This document shows positions 56,869 to 64,000 of a stretch of DNA of 64,000 nt, piece by piece. Each line of letters starts with the position of its first letter. Within the stretch, counting starts at the first letter, position 1. Under the pieces are notes generated by a model. The model ran no database searches. It saw only the letters and a program-made list of their open reading frames with translations, and was not told the DNA's origin. Where the stretch lies: contig NC_090012.1 in the NCBI RefSeq assembly GCF_036417845.1, positions 434,001 through 498,000 on the forward strand. The letters are read 5' to 3'. A program made the translations under genes and the position numbers. This DNA is from Apteryx mantelli. Taxonomy: Eukaryota > Chordata > Aves > Apterygiformes > Apterygidae.

Positions 56869-59800
56869 TTACGTGCGGGTGTCCAGGTTGTTCATGTACT
56901 CCTGCAGCGCCTGCAGCCGGGCGTCGATCTCCGACAGGTCGGCCGCCGGCTCCTCGTACAGGTTCTCTGCGGGAGACGGAGGAAGTGGATCGGCAAAGAG
57001 CCTCCCGGGGGGGGGGGGGGGAGCTCGCGCGGTGCCGAAACGGCCCCCGTCCCGGCCTCACCTTTCCCCGCACGCCGGCCCGAGCCGGGTGTGCCAGCCG
57101 AGTGCTTCCTGTGCCCGGCGGGCGCCCGAGGAGCCTGGAAAGGGATGCGGGAGGTGAGCGGCGCCCGGCGGGAAGCGGAGAGGGGGCCCAGGAGTCCCCC
57201 CACCCTGCTTCCCGCTCCTCACGGCACCGGAGAGCCGCTCACCGAGCTGGGGCCGTTCCAGGACGAGGAGCTCAAGGGTTTCCTGCCCCGCGCCGCTCTC
57301 CTCCTGCCCCTGCGGGAAAGAGGGAAGCGCGGCTCAGTCCTCCCGCCGGCTCGGGAGGGGGGCCCAGGCATCCAGCCCTCCGCGGCGCTCGTTACCTGAG
57401 GGGCACAGGCTCCGAGTACTCATCCGCCTCGCTGCCCGAGCTCAGCGCCGAGCGCCGGCTCCGGATACTTTCCGCTGCGGAGAGAGGGGGCAGGAGCTCA
57501 GGGGACGAGCGGCGGCCGGGTGCCCCCGTTCGCTGTGGGTCGCGCGGCACCCGGGGGGGCCACGGCACCCGGCGACTCACCCGACGAGCTGCGCCCGCGG
57601 CTCCTCCCCGGGCTGTCGCCGCCGCCGCAAGCCGAAACGCCGCCGGCCCCTCGCCGCGGCCACCGCTGGCTGCACCCGAGGGAGACGGCAGTGAGGGGGG
57701 GCCCCGGAAGCTCTTCCGCATCACGGAGCGGGCGGTCGAGAGGCTCGGGGGGGGCGGTTGCGGCTCGGAAACGGGGCAGAACGGAGGATTTGGGGGCCGC
57801 CTCCGAGCGCCGTGACCGGCGGCCGATGCCAACGCCTGCCATGCCGGGGGGGCCACGACTTACTTTTTCAGCTCGGCCTCCTTCTGTTTCCGCTCCTTGG
57901 CCTTCACGAAGGCAGTGGGGTCGAAGCGCGGCGGCCGGGAGCCTGGCGGAGAGGAGACGGGGTCGAGGGGGGAGCCATGGCCGCCCCCCCTCCTCCGCGC
58001 GCCCTCCGCCGCCCCGGCCCCTCACCTGCGGGCGAGGGGGAGCGGCGCGGCGGGCGGCTCTGGCTCCCGCCGCGGCTCTCTCCGGAGACGGAGCGCTGGC
58101 GAGGGGGCGGCCAGGCCCCGGAGCGCTCGCCGGAGCTGGAGCGCGGCTCCTCGCGGGCTTTGCCGCGCCCGACGGCGCGGGGGGCGGCCGAGCGGCTCTG
58201 CGGCGCCGCGCCGGTGGGCGTCGAACGCCTGCGGAGAGCGAAGGCAGCGGTGAGAGGGTGGCCAAGGGGGGGGGGGCAGGGGGACACCCCAGCTGCCCCC
58301 CCCCCGCGCCCGTCCCCACCCCTGAAGGGCGTCAGGGCAGCGCTGGGGGAACACGGCCGCACCGCTCTCCCTGCCTCCGGGCGGCCTGGAGACTCTCGGC
58401 CCCCCCACAAAACCCCTCGTTTTGCTCCCCGAAGGTCTCGCGGCTCCGTCCCGTGAAGCTACGCGCTCCCTTCCTGCCCCGGGGGGGCTGGGGGGGCCCC
58501 CGGAAGCAGCAAAGGGGCCGGCTGAGGGGGCGACTCACCCCCTCTTGTACAAAGCCAGCTCGGCGGTGAGGCTCTTGACGCGGATCCGCAGGGTCCTCTC
58601 CGACGCCTTCACCTCCGCCAGCTAAGGAAGAGGAAGGATTCGCTCAGCCGTCTCCGAACCGGGCTCCCTGCTCACGTCGGAGCCGGCAGAGCCCACCCCG
58701 CACCTCCTGCCCCCGGCGGGCTCTCGGGGGCCGTTAAGCCCCCGCCGCGCCGTTAAACGCTGCCGGAGGGGAGCGGGGGCAGCCCCACCTCGCTGGCCAG
58801 CTGCCGGTTCTCCTGCAGGCGCTTGCTGGCCGCTCGCTGGTGCTTGGTTTTCTCGCGCAGCAGCTCGTCCTCGAGGCTCTGCACGATCTTCTTCAGCGCC
58901 TTCGCCTCCTTGGCGGCGCAGCTCCTGGCGACCAGGCGCATCTCCTCCTGCAGGCCCAGCACCGCCGACTCCACCGCCTGCTTCTCCTCCAGCGTCCGCT
59001 GCAGCCTGCCCCAGGCACACGGGCTCGGGTGAGGGCCGGGGAGCTGCCCCCGGCTCGGCACTGCCTGGGCGAGCGGCGTTTTCCACGCGGAGCGGCCTCC
59101 AGAGCCACTCCGCCACATCCCGGAGGAAAGGGGAAAAGGAAACTTGTCTCTGCGCCCTTAGGGAAAGCAGCAGAGCTCCCGGCGACGCCAAATCGGCAGT
59201 TCCGAGCCGTGTTTTGCCCCATTTTGGGCACTTCTCTGCGAGCTGGGGCAAAAGCCAGGGTGTCTTCTGGTTCCCTCCTCCCACTCCAACAGTGGGAGCA
59301 GGAATAGGGGCCCAGGCGTCCTAGCCTCGCACCAGCAGGCCCCGGCTCTCTCCCACCTCACCATGGAGTCGAGTACCGGCTCCGAAACGGACCCGCAGCC
59401 GAGCGCCGAGGCACGGAGCCAAGCGCGGGCAGGCGAGGAAGCGGGGCGAGGGGATCCCACCCTCACCACCATGTCCCCCGCTCACTCGTCCCGCAGCCGT
59501 CGGATCTCAGCGTCCCGGAAATCCTTGCCGGGCCTGGCCTTTAGCAGGGCCAGCTCCTCCTTGAGCTCCCGGATCACCTTCTGCAGCGCCACGGGGTCGG
59601 GTTTGCCCACGTAGGGCAGGGGCAGCGGGTAGTGGATCCTGCGGAGGGCGGCGGCGGTGAGGAGGGGCGTCCGCGGCATCGGCATCGGCATCGGCCCGGC
59701 CGCGTCCCCGGCACCCCGGCGCCGTTACCTGTCGAACTCCACGGAGTAGATGAGGATGAGGTAGCGCTTGGAGCTGAGCGGGGAGGCCTTGGCGGCAGAG

Positions 59801-60492
59801 GGCGGGTGCCGGGGGCCCATCCCGACCTTCCTGCTGCGCAGGGCCTCCAGGTCGGTGTAGGTGAGCAGGTCCAGGCTGACGGACTCGCTGCTCTGGGGAG
59901 GGGGCAGGCGGCGGCGCGGTGGGACCCCGGCGCCCCCTCCACCCACGGCGCCGCGCCGAGGAGACGCCTCACGCCCCCCCCGCAAGGCCACGCGCCACGA
60001 GCGCTGCCGGCCTCACCTGCGTCAGCGCTGACTCCAGCATGCTGCAAAATATCCCAAACTGCTTGAAGTTGCCCGTCTTGTGCGTCAGGTCTTCGATGAC
60101 TGGGAGGAAAAGGGAAGAATCATCGGTCAGCAAACGTCTGAGGTGAAGCCAGGTCCTGAACTCACCCGAAGTTCTGCACTAGCCACCTTTACCCGCGCGA
60201 AGCCTTGCTCTAAGCACCGCATCCCGCTCCGCTTTTGGAGCGAGGGGTGGGAACACTCCCCCTGTGCCCCTCGGCTGCTCTCCGCTGCCAGCCAGGAGGG
60301 AACGTGGGCCCCGCGCGTCCCCCTCCTCCCCCGGCAGCACTCACAGGCGGCGTCGAACTCCCCCCTCCACTGGTCCGTGGTGAGCCGGTCCTCCACCTCC
60401 ACCTCGAGCGCGTCGCCGTTCACTGCCATGCGCACGGCGTGCTCGCCGCCCCGAAACACGCAGTCGGCCTGCAGGCACTGCAGCTTCGCCAT
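56869..60492 (-). CDS. CCDC61: CCDC61 (VFL3), SAS-6-like centriole/basal-body protein
   Basis: Thirteen coding exons, in gene order: 60492-60345, 60099-60017, 59892-59729, 59638-59486, 59005-58789, 58621-58539, 58228-58026, 57942-57864, 57669-57581, 57474-57396, 57309-57243, 57134-57062 and 56966-56869 (TAA). All junctions are AG/GT and in phase. The 511 residues compare with about 512 in human. The N-terminal head (1-~143) has ADCVFRGGEHAVRM, VEVEDRLTTDQWRGEFDAAF, IEDLTHKTGNFKQF and LDLLTYTDLEALR. A coiled coil follows (~150-285, SLEDELLREKTKHQRAASKR), then a Ser/Arg-rich disordered part (RRSALSSGSEADEYSEP) and the conserved C-terminus LSEIDARLQALQEYMNNLD. The family assembles through its head, binds microtubules, and works at centriolar satellites, basal bodies and spindles. 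Introns are compact. Confidence 0.96.
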
Positions 60493-60699
60493 GGCCCGGC
60501 TCGCCTCGGGCGTCCTGCGGACACCGGCGCACTCAGGGGCTGCCGGGGGGGTTGGGGGGCACAGCGCTGGAGCTGGGGTGTTGCTGGGGAGAAGCCAGTG
60601 GCCTGGCGTTTTGGGAGGGGTGCGGGAGCAGCCCAGGCATCCTGCAGCAAGGCGGAGGGGGAAGCCCAGGGAAAAGCAGGGGGAGCAGGAGGGCACTGA

Positions 60700-61235
60700 G
60701 AGGGGAGACCGGGGGGGGGGATCCCAGGGCCTTGGGGGGGGCCTGGAGGAACCCAGGGCTTGGGGAGAGCTTTTTTTGGGGGGGAGGGGGGGAGCCCAGG
60801 GATTGGAGGGTTTTTTTTGGGGGGGGGGAAGGGGGAAGCCCAGATTTGGGGGAGCTTTTGGGGGGGCTGGGGGAATCCAGGTCTTGGAGAGGGCTTTTTT
60901 GGGGGGAGTGAAAAGGGGGAGCCCAGGTCTTGGGGGAGACTTTTAGGGGGGCAGCAGAGAGCCCAGGGCCTGGAGGGGGGGGGGGTTGTGGGGGCAGGAG
61001 GTAGCCCAAGGCTTGGGGGGGACTTTTGGGGGGAGCGGGGGGAACCCAGGACTTGGGGGGGGGACTTTTGGGGGGGTTTTGGGGAGAGCCCAGGGCTCGG
61101 AGGGGGCTTTTGCGGGGGGAAAGGGGGAAACCCAAGACTCGAGGGGGATTTTGGGGGGGAGAAGGGGGGATCCCAGGACGGGGGCGGCTTTGGGAGGGGA
61201 TTGGGGGGAACCCAGTGCTTTGCGGGGGGTCACCG
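60700..61235. repeat. G-rich ~45-bp degenerate array (CCDC61 intron 1)
   Basis: AGCCCAGGGCTTGGGGGGGA, CTTTTGGGGGG and similar modules recur about every 40-50 bp, with G runs up to 9-10. It separates the non-coding first exon from the ATG exon. A short GGTCCC hexamer run follows at 61296-61345. Confidence 0.85.
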
Positions 61236-61351
61236 ATGTGGGGAGACCCCCGAGACGGGCCGTGGGGACAGACCCACGGAGGGAAGGGGGGGGGGTCGGG
61301 GTCCCGGTCCCGGTCCCGGTCCCGGTCCCGGGTCCGGTCCCGGTCACTCAC

Positions 61352-61621
61352 CGCCCGCCCGCCCCGCTCCTCAGTCGCCTCAGCCGCCTCAGCCGCAACC
61401 CCGCCTACAGCGGCCCCCACCTCCACCCCCCATTGGCCGGCCACCAACCGCCTCCGCCATCTCATTGGCTCCCGCCGCTGCCTGTCACCCCCGACGCATC
61501 ACCCCCCCCGCCTCCTTCCTGGCGTCGGTTAACGGCCGCCCCCTCCCGCCCCGCGCACCAGCCTCCAGCTGCTATTGGCTGCCAGGCCGTGCCCCACCCC
61601 CGCCTGCGCTGAGACAATTGG
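61352..61621 (-). promoter_or_regulatory. CCDC61: CCDC61 non-coding first exon and CCAAT-box promoter
   Basis: On the minus strand, a donor GGGCGGGCG/GTGAGT ends a 5' UTR exon at 61352. It pairs with the acceptor at 60515-60517, 22 bases before the ATG. Four CCAAT boxes (ATTGG on +) lie upstream at 61432, 61464, 61574 and 61617. The first two, about 32 bp apart, are at the distances typical of NF-Y-driven, TATA-less promoters. NF-Y with cilia/cell-cycle genes is a known pairing. The transcription start is inferred, not seen. Confidence 0.55.
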
Positions 61622-61799
61622 TTGCTGCTATTGTCAGTCATCCGCTTTCAGCGGGGGAGGGGGAGCGCGGAGGGGCGTCTCGCGCCTCTGTGGCGCCGCC
61701 GGGTGGGCGCCGCGCGCGCTGCAGGAGGAGCCGGGGAGCCGCAGGTTCGATCCCGGGGCCGGGAAGAACCCGCCCCCACCCCCAGTGACACCGCAGGCC

Positions 61800-61945
61800 C
61801 CGCCCCTCCCATTGATAACTCTGAGGCCCCGCCCCCTCCCCATTGATAACGCCGGGTCCCCCCTCCCCATTGATAATGCCGATCCCCGCCCCTTGGCCCT
61901 TCATAAACTCCAGGCAGCACCCCGGCCCCATTGATAACTCCGAGG
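61800..61945. repeat. CCCATTGATAAC tandem repeat, 4-5 copies
   Basis: CCCATTGATAAC(T/G)CCGAGG-type units of about 30-40 bp lie between the CCDC61 promoter and the NANOS2 poly(A) site. Each contains TGATAA (TTATCA on the other strand), the form bound by GATA factors. Confidence 0.8.
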
Positions 61946-62025
61946 CCCATTCATGCCCTAATGGGGGTGGGGGGCACAGTCAGTGAACAGACAGACCCCA
62001 GGACGCAGCTGAACCTCGAAACAGA

Positions 62026-62031
62026 TTTATT
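62026..62031 (-). terminator. NANOS2: Poly(A) signal of NANOS2
   Basis: AATAAA on the minus strand in TTAATAAATCTG, about 1.2 kb after the NANOS2 stop codon. No other minus-strand gene lies between them. Confidence 0.6.
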
Positions 62032-62059
62032 AACCAGGACAGGCTGGGGAGGGGGAGGG

Positions 62060-62460
62060 GCAGGACCGCCCCTCACCCCTCCGACTTGACCCTCTCCCCA
62101 AGGCCCCTGAACCCCCAATCTTCCCCAACCCCCCCCCCCCCGGGCTCAGCATCCAGGGCTGCCCCCCACCCATGCACAAGCTCCCCCCAAAAGGGGGCTG
62201 AAATTCCCCTGAAACGCAGAATTCTCCCCAAAACCCAGCTGGGGGGGTTACCCCTCAAAATGCAAAATATTCCCCTGAAATGGGGCTGGGATGGAAAAGC
62301 CTCCCCAAATGCAGAGGACTCCCCAAAAGGGGCTTGGGGGAGAGGGAGTAGCCCCCTGAAACTCCAAATGCCACCCTCAAAATGCACAGTGGCCCCCCAA
62401 AAAGTAAAATACCTCCCCAAAATGGGAGCGGGTGAATCCCCACCCCAACAGGCCTCAAAC
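62060..62460. repeat. CCCCAAAA-type degenerate repeat in the NANOS2 3' UTR
   Basis: CTCCCCAAAAGGGGCTG, CCCCTGAAATGGGGCTGGG and CCCTCAAAATGC(A) phrases recur about every 40-45 bp, all diverged. The minus-strand ORF through it (62073-62534) reads as FRGI/LRF repeats and is judged an artefact. Confidence 0.7.
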
Positions 62461-62504
62461 CTCCCTGCCCTCCCCCCACCCCCATTGTGCTCTTTCTCAC
62501 AGGA

Positions 62505-63230
62505 GCATGTCTGTCTGTCTGTGGGTCTGTCCATGGGTCCGTCCTTGGGTCAGTGGGTTTCTCCGTGGGTCAGTGGGCCTGTCCGTGGGTCCATGGGATC
62601 GTCTATGGGTCCATCTGTGGGTCAGTGGGTTTCTCCGTGGGTCCATCTATGGGTCGGTGGGTCCATCTGTGGGCCAGTGAGTCTGTTCGTGGATCCCTGG
62701 ATCTGTCTGTGGGTCCATCCATAGATCTGTGGGTTGGTCCATGGGTCTGTCTGTGGGTCCATCCGTGGGTCAGTGGGTCTGTCTGTGGCTCAGTGGGTCC
62801 ATCCATGGGTCAGTGGGTCCGTCCACATGTTTGTCCATGGATCCATGGGTCTGTCTGTGGGTCCATCCATGGCTCAGTGGGTCCATCCATGGGTCCATGG
62901 GTCCGTCTGTGGGTCCATCTGTGGGTCAGTGGGTCTGTCTGTGGCTCAGTGGGTCCATCCATGGGTCCATGGGTCTGTCCGTGGGTCCAGCTATGGCTCA
63001 GTGGGTCCATCCATGGGTCAGTGGGTCTGTCCGTGGGTCTGCGGGTCCATTCACGCATCCGTGGGTCCATCCGTGTGCCCATCCATGGGTCAGTGGGTCC
63101 ATCCATGGGTCCGTGGGTCCCTTCACGCGTCCACGGCTCCATCTGTGGTCCCACCTACGGCGCAGCGAGTCCATCCGCGGGTCCGTGGGTCCCTTCACGC
63201 ATCCGTGGCTCCGTCCGCGGGCCCAGCGTG
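62505..63230. repeat. GTGGGTCCATCCATGGGTCA-type array in the NANOS2 3' UTR
   Basis: Modules of 10-16 bp (GTGGGTCC, ATCCATGG, GTCAGTGG, GTCTGTCT) are combined in higher-order blocks of ~70-110 bp that recur several times. The array begins almost immediately after the NANOS2 stop codon. Plus-strand ORFs of nearly 300 codons here are repeat-driven. Confidence 0.92.
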
Positions 63231-63244
63231 GGGCGGGGGGCGGC

Positions 63245-64000
63245 TCAGGGCCGCAGGGGGCGGCCGGCGGCGTTGCGGCGGCCGTGGGGGGTGGGCGCGC
63301 GGGGCGCCGGGTTGAGGGGGCAGTGGCGCAGCGTGTGGGCGGCGGCGGCGGTGGCCCCGCACAGCGGGCACACGTAGCGCCGCAGCACGGGGCAGGCGAC
63401 GGCGCCGTCGGGGCCCCGCAGCGCGTGCGAGCCGTGCACCCGCCGCGACTCCCCGTTGCGCCGGCAGAAGCTGCAGCCCCTGGCGTCCCGCCGCCCGCCG
63501 CCCGCCGGCCACCTCCTCGGGGACGCCGCGGGGACCGCCGGTGGCGCCGTGGGGACCGCTGGTGGCGCCGTGGGCACCCTTGGTGGCACCTGGGGGACTG
63601 CCAGCATCGCTGATGGCCCTGCAGACATCCTCGGTGGCACCTTGAGGACCGTTGATGGCACCGTTGATGGCATGTCAGGCATCCTTGGGGACGCCGTGGG
63701 GACCGTCGATGGCACCGAAGGGACCACTGATGGCGCGTCAGACATCCTTGGTGGCACCTTGGGGACTGCCAACATTGCTGATGGCACACCAGGCATCCTT
63801 GGTGGCACCGTGGGGACCGCTGATGGCCCCGTGGATGTCCTCGGTGGCACCGTGGGGACCGTTGATGGCCCCATGGGGACCGCTGACGGCCCCGCGGACA
63901 CCCTCGGTGGCACCGCGGGCCCCACCACCGGCCCCGCGGGACCCGCCGCCGGCGCGTCGGGCCCCCCCGCGTCCCCCCGTCCTGTCCCCGCGGCCGCCAG
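63245..64000 (-). CDS. NANOS2: NANOS2, germ-cell RNA-binding zinc-finger protein (5' end outside window)
   Basis: The reading frame is open from the window edge (64000) to TGA at 63247-63245. The two Nanos CCHC fingers (63475-63320) have exact spacing: C-x2-C-x12-H-x10-C ([17 protein letters not shown]) and C-x2-C-x7-H-x4-C ([17 protein letters not shown]). [19 protein letters not shown] and the tail RNAAGR match human NANOS2 better than the other paralogues. NANOS2 maintains male germ cells by bringing the CCR4-NOT deadenylase to target mRNAs through an N-terminal motif. That motif (FDMWKDYF in mammals) is not in the visible part and may lie beyond the window. Odd: at least 150 residues precede the fingers, against about 60 in human, and most are Pro/Val/Ser repeats. 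No intron signal is seen, as usual for this family. Confidence 0.9.
   Translation of the reverse strand: MAAAGTGRGDAGGPDAPAAGPAGPVVGPAVPPRVSAGPSAVPMGPSTVPTVPPRTSTGPSAVPTVPPRMPGVPSAMLAVPKVPPRMSDAPSVVPSVPSTVPTASPRMPDMPSTVPSTVLKVPPRMSAGPSAMLAVPQVPPRVPTAPPAVPTAPPAVPAASPRRWPAGGGRRDARGCSFCRRNGESRRVHGSHALRGPDGAVACPVLRRYVCPLCGATAAAAHTLRHCPLNPAPRAPTPHGRRNAAGRPLRP
63575..63930 (-). repeat. NANOS2: In-frame coding repeat in the NANOS2 N-terminal region
   Basis: The protein repeats [24 protein letters not shown] and [10 protein letters not shown] about seven times, with Pro-Arg pairs spaced 14, 17, 18 or 21 residues apart. The DNA module is GGCACCGTGGGGACCG-CTGATGGC (on +). All spacing changes keep the frame. 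Confidence 0.85.

Noticed and set aside
62073-62534. 153-codon minus-strand ORF as a separate gene before NANOS2's poly(A) site
   Set aside because: It consists of diverged FRGI/LGRIL-type repeats from a 40-45-bp DNA unit and has no family match. It fits best as repeated 3' UTR.
1-64000. Endogenous retrovirus, other capsid-bearing element, or toxin-gene remnant
   Set aside because: No reverse transcriptase, integrase, capsid or envelope motifs and no paired terminal repeats were seen. The only mobile-element trace I can support is the CR1 fragment near 31.3 kb.

Overview
The window is vertebrate nuclear DNA. It is most likely from a bird, and probably from a small GC-rich microchromosome. 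Three things point that way: intron-rich genes with vertebrate orthologues, a CR1-type LINE remnant near 31.3 kb, and short-intron, minisatellite-packed genes from about 38 kb onward. The species cannot be named from sequence alone, and another archosaur or reptile is not excluded. The genes match families that lie close together on human 19q13.

Left part (1-37.6 kb): the 3' eleven coding exons of PPP1R37 on the + strand. The first exon, with the PP1-docking motif, lies upstream of the window. Introns are long and of ordinary composition. Right part (37.8-64 kb): NKPD1 (-), a two-domain galectin (+), BLOC1S3 (+), CCDC61 (-) and NANOS2 (-, cut by the window end). Here almost every intron, intergenic gap and UTR carries its own tandem array, and many arrays produce long meaningless ORFs on both strands.

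Gene arrangement: PPP1R37 and NKPD1 are tail to tail, with poly(A) signals about 220 bp apart. NKPD1 and the galectin are head to head across a 1.9-kb spacer that holds a CACGTG-rich array and a perfectly periodic 22-bp ATCGAT array. BLOC1S3 and CCDC61 are tail to tail. CCDC61 and NANOS2 share orientation. The genes belong to unrelated pathways: PP1 regulation, a KAP-type NTPase, glycan binding, lysosome-related organelle biogenesis, basal body/centriole assembly and germ-cell RNA control. They are neighbours by conserved synteny rather than by joint function.

The most unusual observations are: the last ~33 codons of BLOC1S3 repeated five times in its 3' UTR, with the first three repeats still open and in frame behind successive TAG stops; a repeat-expanded NANOS2 N-terminal region; and the double array between the NKPD1 and galectin promoters.
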